Assembly (NCBI GenBank): GCA_014898415.1
Contig: RCTD01000031.1
Coordinates: 434,001-498,000 of the forward strand
Length of the DNA: 64,000 nucleotides
Direction of reading: 5' to 3'
From: Stromatinia cepivora
Lineage: Eukaryota > Ascomycota > Leotiomycetes > Helotiales > Sclerotiniaceae
Shown: positions 35,912-47,173 of the stretch, piece by piece
Layout: each line of letters begins with the position of its first letter
Numbering within the stretch: the stretch's first letter is position 1
Program-made: the position numbers and the translations under genes
Notes under the pieces: model-generated
Told to the model about the DNA's origin: nothing
Database searches by the model: none
The model's input: only the letters and a program-made list of their open reading frames with translations

Positions 35912-36898
35912 CTTTTGTCACTCCTCAAGTGATGAGTATAACGAGCCGAGAGATCAAGGTCGAGCTTCTTATACTTATATACCTCTATGTGAGAGCTCAA
36001 AATGTGAATTTGAAGTTATTAGTACCGCAGCAGTGATAGGCATGCAGATTGGGAATTTGCAGTACTTATCTGCCTGTGGAATCTGGTATCCGATCAAATT
36101 TTCCATGCCCCACATTAGTCAGTCAAAGCCGTAGGAAATTTTCTCATCCGTGAAATCCTCCATATCAAAGAAGCCTCCGAGGATAAATGACCATCTTAAG
36201 CTCTCCCAAACTCCACACAGCAGCTAAAATGCAGTCAAGTTGGCAGATGATGTGAATCTGGAGAACCATTCGCTGCTCTGATCAGGGATCTCCATAGATC
36301 CGGATGGAATGGGATGCGCTGAGATATCATATTATTTTTGATTTCTAATTACCATCTCAGAAAATCTTGTGAATTGCGGCGATGACAATCCATCAAAATG
36401 ACGACAAAATCAAATATAGAGAAACAACACAGCTCCCGACAACAGAATACTAAATTCTAAATGGAGGCTTTAATAAAAGCGAGAACATCAACAGCAGCTT
36501 CAAAGGCTTCGCTACCTCGTCCTAGAATTTCAATCAAAGAGTATAATCTACCCTAAAGCAGCCATTGTATTCTTCGCCCGCTCCTCCCCATGCTTGAGTG
36601 TAATATTCTTTAGGGCTTATAATTGTTGTTGAATTTTTAAGAATTGAGTTGCATGTAGGTTATATACTCGATAGCCAACACATCTCTTGCAGAACTTCCT
36701 AAGGATTTGAATTCCCGTCGCTATTGCTAGCCGGAGACTAGCGAAGCCATCCTGTAGGATGATTTGCGTTGCTTTAAAGTATGTAGATTATCCGCGATGG
36801 CGTGACACGGCTCAGTGAGTATAAAATAAGGTCATACAACTTGATGTTTGAGCAAATTGTGCTAGAGATCAAAAAAAAGTTAGGACAATCCATCAATT
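35912..36898. other. gene-free stretch
   Basis: No supported gene apart from the putative minus-strand promoter near 35975. Confidence 0.4.
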
Positions 36899-37245
36899 CT
36901 AGTTTCTCCAGCCAGCAATCTGTACGGCACACTCAGGAGCTACACACCTCGACCTCAATAGGGAATTTTCATAAAATCTCCCAGAAATCCTCGCTATATC
37001 GATATCATCCGATCTTCCAAGTTGGGAATAACAACAAACATAGTAAAAGAGCAAACATGCAAACATGCAAACATGCAAACATGCAAAAGAATAGTAATAA
37101 CCACATCCCCAACATCCGCAACCCTGCGTTGACGAAAGGTTAAAATCTCTACCGTCCTCCTTCCAAAAGCCACCCTCCCCCAAATCCGGCTGGTAAGTAA
37201 CTCCACCATACAACTCGACTTCCACAAACCAAGGCAACAGGCCAT
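36899..37245 (-). CDS. possible small protein behind a TATA box
   Basis: TATAAAATCC (37295-37304, minus) lies about 50 bp before ATG 37245. The frame from that ATG is 83 codons (MACCLGLWKSSC). A second, overlapping frame reads more like protein (YGGVTYQPDLGEGGFWKEDG) but has no ATG in reach. One of the two may be part of a spliced transcript. No domain is recognised. Confidence 0.25.
37053..37084 (+). repeat. minisatellite, 4 x AAACATGC
   Basis: Four perfect copies of the 8-mer AAACATGC inside the small minus-strand frame. It encodes a repeating CMFACLHVC-like pattern in the frame at 36994-37245. Confidence 0.9.
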
Positions 37246-37551
37246 GATCTCACGGGTGTTTGGTTTTTTCAGGTCTGTAAACGTCGAAGAGGAGGGATTT
37301 TATAGTTCTCAAGTACCTTCCGGCATCTTCTTCACAGTGAATTTAGCAGATAAGAAACCCATATTTAGGTTCTTCAGTGCGAAGATGGGCTTATAAATGC
37401 TCATTCTCAACTTTCCTTAAAGTATTCTGATTAATAATGTGTTTTATAACGCATTTTATCTTCAACGATCAAAATACCCACTCCAATTTTAGTACATCCA
37501 TCTCCCCACACACTCTCTCTGTAAACTACTCCCCATCACTCGCTAGCCGCA

Positions 37552-37809
37552 TCACGAAGAGTCAATACGCTGGTATATAAGCTGCTTATGAAATATGATC
37601 GAGTTAACATCAACAACTGCTTCAGCACTCCGCTGATAACTATATATTGAGAACAGGAGTCCGTGCTCGCGGGATCTACAGGCGGTACAACAAACTTCTT
37701 TCAAAGATGGCAAGGTGTGGAACTTTTCTACTCGCGCATAACATTGAATATCAATTATACTGAGAAGCAACAACAGGGAATGTAGAAACAACAACATAAA
37801 CCCCACCAC
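37552..37809 (-). CDS. possible small secreted peptide, 85 aa
   Basis: The frame starts MVGFMLLFLHSLLLLLSII, a strong signal-peptide-like stretch with a likely cleavage after QCYA. The mature part is short with a CCTAC cluster. A textbook TATA box (TATAAAAG, 37971-37978, minus) stands about 160 bp upstream. No family is recognised. Composition and promoter make it a candidate small secreted protein; expression data would decide. Confidence 0.35.
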   Translation of the reverse strand: MVGFMLLFLHSLLLLLSIIDIQCYARVEKFHTLPSLKEVCCTACRSREHGLLFSIYSYQRSAEAVVDVNSIIFHKQLIYQRIDSS

Positions 37810-38516
37810 AAAAAAAAGACAAACAATCCCAAACCCAATATCCCAAAGCTCCTCCCTAAAAGCAATACAAGTTACAAGCCAACAATATAATCCTCACGAT
37901 CAATCTCCTATAGCACAGTCCACAAAGTGCTTAAAGATGTTAGCGATCCTCTATAACTGCTAGCTCTGGGCTTTTATACCTCCCCACTCCGTGGTGAGCT
38001 TGATTTTTATATGATGCACTCGCTGGTCGCAGCTATTGGAGCGAGTATGTGTGGTCTTATCTTATGATTGAGCGGAAAATAAAGACTTCTGTGCTTGAGA
38101 AGAGATGGATATAGACAGATGTGCTGGAACTACCAGTCACTTTCTCATTGGCATATTTCGCAGACAGAATGCCGTGTTGCGATCTTATTCTTTATTCATC
38201 CAAAGGACAAGGTAATTGAGATTGGAACAAGATGTAGATTTGCATATCCACACATGCAATACCCAAGCAATATCACCAGAATGAAACATGTGTAGGTTAT
38301 AATTTCATATTTTATTATCCTCCCCTCTGGCAGTACACTCTGTCTCCATCTCTGTCTGTCTGTGCATCTCTATCCCATATGTATGTAAATCCTTTTATCG
38401 CTCATCACCATTTCGATCAATCTTCGTATCTAGTCCTGCAATCATTTCCCCTCCCACCCTGTCCCCCATCTCCCCATTACACCACCACTCCATCATCCCC
38501 TCCTCTCACCAAACAC
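37810..38516. other. gene-free stretch
   Basis: Contains the TATA box of the preceding minus-strand frame and pyrimidine-rich DNA downstream of the copper-chaperone gene. No gene supported. Confidence 0.4.
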
Positions 38517-39125
38517 CTACTCTTTAACCTCGACACTCATGACCTCTCCATCCGCCTCTGCCGTATTAATTTTCTTCCCCGTCTTCGCAATCTTATTCAA
38601 CACAGTCTCATAATCCAATTCTGGTTTTGCGATTACTGTTGCTGTTTGACCGGTAAGGTCTACTTCGTAGGCGCGGACTCCTGTTTTTGGGTTGTTAGTA
38701 ATTGGTTGTTGGTTTATTGATTCTTTGCAGTTAGGGGGATGGATAAAGTTGATAGGATGTGATAGAGGTGTGATTGTGCGGGGGAAATTGTGCGGGTGTG
38801 ATATGAATGTGCGCATTTTTGTTCCAGCTAGATAGGATAGTGTCGCCGACAGGGGACAGGAAGGAGTGGGTTCAAGAAGAAAAGACAATACAAGCTCAGC
38901 ACACAAAGCGCCCTCCAACAAATACATAAAAGCCATCAAACCAAACCAAACTAAACAAATCAAACAAACTAAACCAAACAAAAGCAACTCACCATCCAAC
39001 TTCTTAAGCACCCTATCCACAGCGCCCGAGCACCCACCACAAGTCATCGTAATTCCAAATTTATACGTATGTTCGCCTTCTTCTGCGATCAAGGGAGCTG
39101 GTGTGTTTACTTCTGTATCTGCCAT
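38517..39125 (-). CDS. ATX1: ATX1-like cytosolic copper chaperone
   Basis: Two exons, 38993-39125 and 38517-38680, with a 312-bp intron that is long for this genome, give 98 residues. The metal-binding loop is MTCGGC (Cys29, Cys32) in YKFGITMTCGGCSGAVDRVL. The second exon contributes the strands VRAYEVDLTGQTATVI and the helix YETVLNKIAKTGKKI. This heavy-metal-associated fold delivers Cu(I) to the secretory-pathway copper ATPase (Ccc2). An N-terminal extension of about 20 residues precedes the fold. The 5' leader is purine-rich, with GAAA repeats just before the ATG (39130-39165). Confidence 0.93.
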   Translation of the reverse strand: MADTEVNTPAPLIAEEGEHTYKFGITMTCGGCSGAVDRVLKKLDGELLLFGLVCLICLVWFGLMAFMYLLEGALCAELVLSFLLEPTPSCPLSATLSYLAGTKMRTFISHPHNFPRTITPLSHPINFIHPPNCKESINQQPITNNPKTGVRAYEVDLTGQTATVIAKPELDYETVLNKIAKTGKKINTAEADGEVMSVEVKE

Positions 39126-39989
39126 TTTTTCGTTTCTTTCTTTCTTTCGATCTTTCTTTCTTTATCGTTCTCTGATGTTGTTTGTTCTGTGTATTGGTTG
39201 TTTATGTGTAGGTATTTGGAGGAGATTTATCGTGATTGCAAATGTTCGTTCTTTATTAAAGTATCGGAGTAAGATAATCGAGAAATGCGATGATGTAGGA
39301 TATCTATTTGTATCTGTAGAAGGAAAGACTGATGATGAGCTGAGGGGCACCTACCTGCACTCCTAGCTAAGTTATCCCAAACCTAGCGATAACGCAATAA
39401 TTGCTCCTCCTCGCTTATCAATCCATCAATCACATCCCACATCATACTCCACCCATAGCACAATGAAACCAAACCAGGATGAAAATATGAAACGTGCTCA
39501 GAACAGATCATATGGAATTATGAATCATGTTCTCGGGCGGGTATATTATTGATTTTTGGGGATTTTCGATAGGATGGATGGATGATTTATTATGAGCATA
39601 TTTTTTCTTTTTCAGGGGATAGGACGGGATGGGATGTGATAGATTTGTAATATTATTAATATCGTAATATCCAGTTTCTAATTTTTAATTTTGGGGAGCG
39701 AGCGGGTAATGGGATAAGGGAGATTATTGAGCACCGCTTTGAGCTGAGCATGTTTTATGGGAGGATGATTAGGTCAAGGTGACACAATGTCCTCATCTGA
39801 TTATCTGAACATCTAAAGTACGGGGGTGATGCAGGTAGGGACTGATGCAGGTAGGTAGGTAGGTACAATAACTTGTGCGCATTGATATTACATACAAAGT
39901 CAAAGTAACATATGTTTGGACTGAAGATCATATTTTAGGGCGTAAATGTACAATCTTGTTATAATTACAAATATGAATAAACTACTTAT
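39126..39989. other. intergenic region
   Basis: Promoter and leader of the copper chaperone (GAAA repeats on minus), then noncoding DNA with a (GTAG)n microsatellite at about 39832-39864. No gene. Confidence 0.5.
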
Positions 39990-42243
39990 CTAATGCAAAG
40001 CAGGTATCTCATCGTCTTCATCAGCATCCTCAACATGTGCCTGTCTATTTCCTCCTTGATGTTCCTCTCCATCATCTATCAATCCTGGCATTGGATCATC
40101 GTCGGTTTCACTGGCCGATGCACCCGATGAAGAAGGATCAGCATATGCTGGTGTTGGTCTCCAGAACATGAGACTTTCCAATATTCTGGTTGCGGCAGAT
40201 AGTGATGGTCCACGTGCTGGTCTTTCTGCATTCTCATCATCCTCTTCTTCTAATCCTTCAGTCTGGTTTCCTTCTGCAATATGATCTCTTAATCGTTCAA
40301 ATGCTTCGGCTTCGGTTTCAGCATCATTATCGCCATCGATATTGTCATCACGACCTCGGAATGCTTCTAAACCCGGGAACCCTGGAAAAAGTCGTGCGAG
40401 AGCCGCCAGTGGATCATTGAATCCGTTCGCTTCGGGTTCGTCCTCAATTCCCAAATTTCTTTGCTGACCCGGATAAGAAATGGTGCTCGAGTAGGGTGGT
40501 AGTGGATCAGAATCAGAATTATTGCTTCTGTGGAGAAGGTTTGATGGAACAAGAGACATTAATTCCTGTCGATTGTCTAAATAAACAAATCTGACAATAT
40601 CAAGACTCATTTCTTTGAGGTCCGATAGTAAGGGTGTTTGTGACAAATCAGGCTTTTCAATTGTATGTGCTATTTCCATAAGTAATGCAGTAGACTCGGT
40701 GGTGTTCCAAAGATCCTTGGCTTGAAGAACATATAATTCCGTAAATAAAGTATCAGAAGCAGTTGGTGGTTCTGTACCCCATATTGATGGAGGTGCATCA
40801 AGATCAAGTTCTCTGAATAGTCGACAAAAAAGCCAAGGTACCTGACTCATGCAATCCGATAATATGCTTCTGCATTTGACCCCATCCTTGAGTTGTTGCG
40901 CAGCAAGAGCAAATGATGGTTTTGCATAATTGATTGTGTTGGCCCACTCTGGTATATTTCGACTAGTAGCGAAATCCAAAAGCCATTGAAATTCATGTGC
41001 GCGTAAGGCAAGATGATGTATCATCCACCTCATGCAATATGGATCATCCTCAGGATCTAAACTTAAGAGTAGCTTTGCCCACTCGAAGGCAGTTCGATAA
41101 GTTCCCTTCATCATAAGAGATTTTATGTAGTGATATCCTGCTAACCAAAATTCTCGATTCTCTGGTCTAGCGAAATCTAAACGAGCTTTACCTTGAGCCA
41201 ATTTAGTACTAAAGGATGATAATGAAACTCGACCAAAGGTAAAAAGGGCTCTCTCAACAAGATCAGATGATAAGGAATGGTCGCCTTGGTCTTTTGCTAT
41301 CTTGCTGACTTGAAGAAGAAGAGAAATGTGATACGCTATTATGGGTTAGCATGAGTAGAGATTTGTAACATAGATTGTACTCGCGATTTCTTTGGATATA
41401 TCCAATTAGGTTTTGAGGATCCCCCATTTCAACCAGAGTTTGGAATGTGTGCTGCACAACTTGATATTCTTTATCGTGTACAAACTTGTATTCGATAGTA
41501 CCATCAACTACCTCTTGGTTATCAATAACTGTCATTGTCAATCCACCCGAAGTAGATTTCGGCCATTCATCCTTCCCCTGTATCAAAAAGTTGCGTCGTA
41601 AGGTAAGCTCGGAAAGGCCTTTGCCTGGTTTATGGTGTCCCTTCAAAGCTGTCTCCAAATCCATCTGTTGCATACGTTGTCTTCTTGCCCCACGACCTGT
41701 AGGTCCTCCAGGATCTTCATTGTTTTCCGTAGCAGCTCGTCCAAATAAACTCCGCATTTCATTTGCAACTTTAAGATGTTGTGTGTTGATACCTAATAGG
41801 AAACAAATTCTATCATATTCTTCATCCACTTCTATTGCACTTGTCGTATTTGTGGCATTTGGTTGCTTCAAATTTAACTCTTTGAGAGCTTGATCAATTT
41901 CATCCAGACCATTCTTAGGTGTATCCTCAACTTCTTTCGCGGAGTCTTTTGTCTTTCCCTTATTCTTTGCCTTCTTCTTTTTCTTCGACTTTTTAGGTTT
42001 CTTCGTGGTCGCGACTGGAATGGGTTCACTCAATTCTTCTTCTTCTGGCCCTTCATCTTCATCAGTATCCTTAGATCCGTCATCATCTTCTAGAGCTGCA
42101 AAATTCGCAAACAAGCTGGGTTTTGATTGTATCGGTTGTGACTCGTCTTCGGATTCTTCCTCTTCTTCTGCTTGAGCTTGAAGTTTGGCTTGTTGCTCCA
42201 ATTCGCGCTGTTGCTGTAATTTTCGAAGTTGTCTACTCGACAT
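39990..42243 (-). CDS. TCF25/Rqc1 family ribosome quality-control factor
   Basis: Two exons, 41385-42243 and 39990-41335, give 734 residues. The N-terminus MSSRQLRKLQQQRELE leads into long acidic and lysine-rich tracts (KKPKKSKKKKKAKNKGK). The conserved TCF25 core follows: EYDRICFLLGINTQHL, FVHDKEYQVVQHTFQ, PYHISLLLQVSKIA, FWLAGYHYIKSLMMKGTYRTAFEWAKLLLSLDP. The C-terminus is acidic. Rqc1 works with Ltn1 on stalled 60S subunits. The 49-bp intron (41336-41384) appears to have a GC donor (GCGAGT) and an AG acceptor; only this joins the conserved core in frame (IQRN|PYHIS). Divergent from the PP2C gene. Confidence 0.93.
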
Positions 42244-42674
42244 GATGAAGAGGGTTATTCTTAGATAATATGAAAGAAGAATGAATGTAAGAAGATTGAA
42301 CGCATGAGAAATGGATGTATGCGTAGTAGTGGGGTTTGCGAGGGCAGAATTTAGAAAGCGGTGAATTAAATCAATGGTATGATTGTTGCTTACCTACCAA
42401 ACTAATTCTGATAATGATATAGATGACTTATATGATTTTTCATTCATTTTGACGATTCCTCCACCTTTTACCTTTAACCTTTTACATTCTACCTTTCATC
42501 TTTCGAATATTGTCCTTCCTTCGATAGCCTCCACGTCCATGGCCCATAGTCGCTCGACTACTTATCCGGGATACTACCAAAGCGCCATCTCGGGAAATCA
42601 GCTTAGCTAAACGCCTTACCCTAGGAACTCGAAACATAAATCAATTTCTAAATATCAAAGATCTTTCATTTTCA
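42244..42674. promoter_or_regulatory. divergent promoter of TCF25/Rqc1 and PP2C genes
   Basis: 431 bp between two start codons pointing apart. T/C-rich on plus, no strong TATA, as usual for housekeeping genes. Confidence 0.5.
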
Positions 42675-44591
42675 ATGCGTCGAGTAGCATTAAAAGCCAT
42701 TCGCACTGCGCGACAATTACCTGCTCTTCGTAGCACTCGTGGTAGCATATTTCAACCTTCAAACCATGTTTTAAGCGCACGATTTTCTTCCGGTAGAGCT
42801 CCTTTTCCCAAATCATCATCATCAACAACGTTACCACTTCAAAGTTCAGTCATCCCAGCATCGATGTATTGGCGAAGGTTCTCCCTGGCTCTTGTTTCAG
42901 GGTTTGTTGGATATGGCGCATGGTATACATACAACGGAGACGGAATTCTCACCAAAGAAGCCAGTCCAATTTCAACAACACAACAATCCCGCGGCTTTGC
43001 AAGTAGTACTATCTATTCAACACCGATGGGACCGGAAGAGACCGCAGACGCTAGAAAGGCTGTAATTGTCGGTACAGATGGTCTTTATACTGACACGATT
43101 GAAGGTCCAATTTCAAAGGATACCGACGATTCTGGCAGGAAAGTTTTAGAGATGTTAACACCGGATCAGGCGACGTCAAAATTGCGCAGAAATGAGGAAT
43201 CATATTTTGTTGGTCGTGGTAAAGGAGTTGTGCGATATGATGTAGTTCAAATTCCAAGTAATGACCCAATCGAAGACGATCATTCTGAAAAGATCATTGA
43301 GACGAATGAAACAATTTCTGGAGCTCCCAATTCACCTTCCGATTGGATGTTTTGGGGTGTATTTGATGGGCATTCGTACGTTTTCTTTCAATCCTTTTCC
43401 AGGGCTACTCTTACTGATATCTAAACAGAGGCTGGACCACTTCTGCTAAATTACGACAAGTATTGATCAATTATGTCGCTAGAGAACTCAATTCTACCTA
43501 CCAAACCTCCCCAAATCCTTCCAACGAAGCCATTGAAGCTGCGATGAAAACTGGTTTCACTCGACTCGACAATGAGATTGTACATGAAAGTGCGCAGAAA
43601 GTAATGAAGGGTAATTCAAAACTGGTCGCAGCAGAGTTGTTAGCCCCAGCATTATCCGGATCGTGCGCACTCCTTTCCTTCTACGATACAAACACAGGTC
43701 TTTTGCGTGTGGCATGCACAGGAGATTCTCGCGCAATCTTGGGACGACGAAATGATAATGGAAAATGGGCTGCTGCAGCTTTATCAATCGATCAAACTGG
43801 TAGCAATCAAGATGAGGAGGCTAGAATGAGAAAGCTACATCCTGGAGAAGATCATGTCATTAGAAATGGTCGAGTTCTAGGTGGTCTGGAGCCTACTCGC
43901 GCATTTGGTGATGCAACTTACAAATGGACTCGTCAAGTCTCAGAGCGATTGAAGGAATCTTTCTTTGGAAGAACTCCATCTATTCTTCTTAAAACTCCCC
44001 CATACGTCACTGCGGAACCTGTAGTCACGACTACCAAGATTCAACCTGAAAGGGGAGACTTTGTTGTAATGGCAACAGATGGACTTTGGGAGATGCTTTC
44101 TAATGAAGAAGTGGTTGGGTTAGTTGGCCAATGGATTGATAAACATTCTGCGGATTCAAATGGAAACTCTGCAAGCTCATGGACCAAAATGTTTACAGCG
44201 TCGCAAAAGGGATTACCAGTAGAGGCAAGTAAAGATAACAATAACAGTGGTCAGAAAGCCCCAATTCGACAACGTCAATGGGGGGTTAAGGAGAGTGATA
44301 GATTTGTTGTTGAGGACAAAAATGTTGCTACACATTTGGTCCGTAATGCATTAGGTGGAAAGGATAAGGATATGGTTTGCGCTTTATTGTCATTACCTGC
44401 TCCTTATTCCAGAAGATATCGGTACGTCACCCCTTTCTCATAATTTCCAAAAAATCATACTAACAAACCATCCCAACAGAGATGATCTTACAGTAGAAGT
44501 TATCTTCTTCGGCAACGGTCCAAAATCCGGTGATCTTATTGTCAATAAGGAAGCAAGCGCGAGCGCAAATAACGTCAAGCCCAAACTCTGA
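42675..44591 (+). CDS. mitochondrial PP2C phosphatase, Ptc5-like
   Basis: Three exons (42675-43375, 43429-44421, 44480-44591) give 601 residues. The Arg/Ser-rich start MRRVALKAIRTARQLPALR looks like a mitochondrial presequence, followed by a membrane segment (LALVSGFVGYGAWYTY). PP2C metal motifs are present: GVFDGHSGW across the first splice, GSCALLSFYD, RVACTGDSRAILG, PTRAFGD and FVVMATDGLWE. This matches Ptc5-type phosphatases, which dephosphorylate the pyruvate dehydrogenase E1-alpha subunit from the intermembrane-space or matrix side. The Asn/Ser-rich insert around 44150-44280 is typical of fungal members. All splice sites are canonical. Confidence 0.92.
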
Positions 44592-45195
44592 AATATTATA
44601 GAAATCAGAAATGGTCCTTTTACGAGATTTTAAGCGTGTATTATTACGGAGCATTTAGTTTTGAAAGCGGATTTCGGCGGTGAAGATGAATTGCATGCAT
44701 GAATGGAAGGTAATGGAATGGATGGTGGTATACCCAGCGTATTGTGTGAAGAAAATAAATGCATGCATTCGAAACTATTATTACCTACTTAGATCTAGGA
44801 AATGGTAAATGAATCCTTTTGAAGCGAGCTTTGTGGTTATATGAGGTGAAGCGCCACGCAGTGTGAATATGAATATGGTTTTGCTGATTGATGGGTAGTT
44901 CTTTCATGGTATCCCAAAGTTCAGGGATCTTGGGGTCGAAGATTTGATTCCTGGTATTGCTATTACAATTTATCATACCATTGGTGTGGCTGACTGGCTG
45001 GTTGCTTATTACTTTACTGCATTGATATATGTATTATTAGGTACTCGTTCAGTAGGTTTTCTTTGTTGGTTGTTCAGTGTTTATTGGTTAGCTTGCGGAG
45101 GGATTGAGTGAACGAGTGAGTAAGTGATGTCCTTCCATTCTAACTTTTATATTGGTTTTTGAATATTGAAGCAATCGATTACAATATAATTGTCC
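44592..45195. other. convergent intergenic region
   Basis: About 600 bp between two converging genes. No gene; 3' untranslated regions are expected here. Confidence 0.5.
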
Positions 45196-46860
45196 TCATA
45201 TATACCACCAATGCCATGGCTTCCTCTTCTTTTTCTTATCCTTATCCTCCTGTTCCATGCGCCGCTGGTCCTTCAGTCGCTTCCTCTCCTCGTTCTTTTC
45301 ATTTATCTCCTTTTTCACCTTATCCGAATTTTTCTTCATGTAATCATCATCCTGCTTTCCACTAAGCACATAATCATAGACTTGTATCCTCTCTTTCGAC
45401 TCGTAAGCTTTTCCCTTCAATCTTTGTGCCAAGTCATGTTTCATGTCATCCAGATACATCTTGACTTGTACATAGCTTTCATATGTAGCTATAAGCGCCT
45501 CGATTTGTTGCTCAAGTTTTGGAATCTCAAATAGTGGCAGTGAAGATGCATTATTTGTTTTATTTTCATTCCTGTCGGTCTCATTCTGGCCTTCTATTGT
45601 TGATTTCTGGATCTGAGATCTTTGCAGTTTCCCCATCACATTTTTGATCTCACCATTGGCAAGCTCGAGTGCACTGCTAATGGGTAGCATAATATCTTCA
45701 AGTTGTCTCTCATATCCATCTGGAGTTTTGTCCCCATAAGCCGAACTGTTCCTACGACTGAATCTATCAAAGAGCTCGAAGGCTGCGGAAAAATCGAAAT
45801 TTACGAAGTCTCGCTTTTTGGCTTCCCTAGTCATACGGGGATGGGCTATGTCCAATGCCTTTTCAAGATCTATCCTCTGTTTTATGGCATCTTTGATTTC
45901 ATCTTGAAATCTGAGTGTGTCCTCCCAAATGTTATCTAGTTCCTGCTTCAACCATTCGTAGTGAGTGATCCAAACCCCTGCAATTTTTCTGCCTGGTTCC
46001 GAATCTGGGTGACAAAATTTTTGTAAGGTATCTTTAGGTTGAATCTTGCTAATTGCTATCCCAAGATTCTTGCTTTCCTGTTGTAATTGGTCCAAGATCC
46101 CGTCCAAAGACCCTCCGTAATCTCCAATAGCTTCCGAAAATTTCCAAGCAAAATTCCGAAAGTGTCTGAGCTTGGCACCAAGGTCCGGAGCATCAACCGA
46201 CATATCTGGTATACTGTAGGTGAGTTTGTTGACAGTATATCGAGTATCCGCGTATGCGCCTTGTAAAGCATTAAGTTCAGGACCGATATTTAACTTTGTG
46301 AGAGCATTAAGTGGGAGAACCATCTCGTACATTGTATCTCGACGAGGGTCATCATTATTCAATTCAACATGTTTGCCCTCAGGCATAATTTGTTTCTCTT
46401 CCTTCTTCTTTTCGACTAATTTTTCCCAGGCTGGAGTTTCTTTGAGATTTGATGTGCGTGGCATGATATCAATTCTGCTCCATTCAATTGTGCCCCAGGG
46501 GATTAAAGAGACCGCAATTAGAAAAAGTCCTGAAATGAGAACTCCATTGCGAATTAATCTCGTAACGCTAGGACTGCGCAATGTTGCTATCCAGTAGTTC
46601 CAAAGTGATCGGATTTCGTCCACCTTCTCCAACCATGTCGTCGTCCGCTTAGGTAATTCAGCATCTTCATCAAAGGCGGGAGAAGAAATTTTTGGTGGCA
46701 TGGAGGTGATTATTCTTGGAGATCTCGGGCTGGGAGTTTCTCCCATACTCGCTTTTGAAGAATTTGAGGATATGTAGGATATATTAGATATGTTGGATCG
46801 TCGACGGGAAGAAGGGCTCAAATTCCCGATTGTAGACATCTTGTTTGAGGATCTTACCAA
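45196..46860 (-). CDS. single-pass coiled-coil membrane protein, function unknown
   Basis: One uninterrupted frame of 554 residues. A second Met at residue 8 (MSTIGNL) is an alternative start. The first ~75 residues are Ser-rich. One transmembrane helix lies at about 104-122 (GVLISGLFLIAVSLIPWG). The rest is largely helical and coiled-coil (KKKEEKQIM, LEDIMLPISSALELA, IEALIATYESYV). It ends in a highly charged tract and KPWHWWYI. I recognise no catalytic motif. Similar hypothetical proteins are common in this fungal group. It could be a structural or tethering membrane protein, but that is a guess. Confidence 0.85.
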   Translation of the reverse strand: MVRSSNKMSTIGNLSPSSRRRSNISNISYISSNSSKASMGETPSPRSPRIITSMPPKISSPAFDEDAELPKRTTTWLEKVDEIRSLWNYWIATLRSPSVTRLIRNGVLISGLFLIAVSLIPWGTIEWSRIDIMPRTSNLKETPAWEKLVEKKKEEKQIMPEGKHVELNNDDPRRDTMYEMVLPLNALTKLNIGPELNALQGAYADTRYTVNKLTYSIPDMSVDAPDLGAKLRHFRNFAWKFSEAIGDYGGSLDGILDQLQQESKNLGIAISKIQPKDTLQKFCHPDSEPGRKIAGVWITHYEWLKQELDNIWEDTLRFQDEIKDAIKQRIDLEKALDIAHPRMTREAKKRDFVNFDFSAAFELFDRFSRRNSSAYGDKTPDGYERQLEDIMLPISSALELANGEIKNVMGKLQRSQIQKSTIEGQNETDRNENKTNNASSLPLFEIPKLEQQIEALIATYESYVQVKMYLDDMKHDLAQRLKGKAYESKERIQVYDYVLSGKQDDDYMKKNSDKVKKEINEKNEERKRLKDQRRMEQEDKDKKKKRKPWHWWYI

Positions 46861-47173
46861 CTATACTTCAATTGAATGTATTCATGGTAGTTGGATTGCC
46901 TGTAAATAGAGTGAGATGTTTGCTCTGATGAGAACAGGAAGGCCTTTATTTTTCCTTCTTCTCCGGATCAGGCAATTGGCGATTTATCTTTAAGCTCGTC
47001 TTTCGTTGTTTAACAAAATAGACAAAGGTTTGATGTTTGACCCATAGCCGGGTTTTGCGCTTAAAAGGGACCCTTTGTTTCTATTATGCTTAATTTTATA
47101 CTAGGATCAAGTAATCTTTTCAATAAAGCCGCAAGATATTTCTTTCTATTCTATAATCATATAACAACCGCAT
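46861..47173. promoter_or_regulatory. divergent promoter region
   Basis: 313 bp separate the membrane-protein start (minus) from the HExxH-protein start (plus). No specific site recognised. Confidence 0.35.

Noticed and set aside
38866..39366. 166-codon plus-strand frame across the copper chaperone 5' region
   Set aside because: Lies over the ATX1 intron and leader; Lys/Asn/Ser-rich low-complexity start; no domain.
40190..40552. Frames rich in His/Leu opposite the TCF25 C-terminus
   Set aside because: Antisense shadows of the acidic low-complexity coding sequence.
45190..45534. Hydrophobic plus-strand frame with several Leu/Ile runs
   Set aside because: It is the antisense of the charged C-terminus of the membrane coiled-coil gene.
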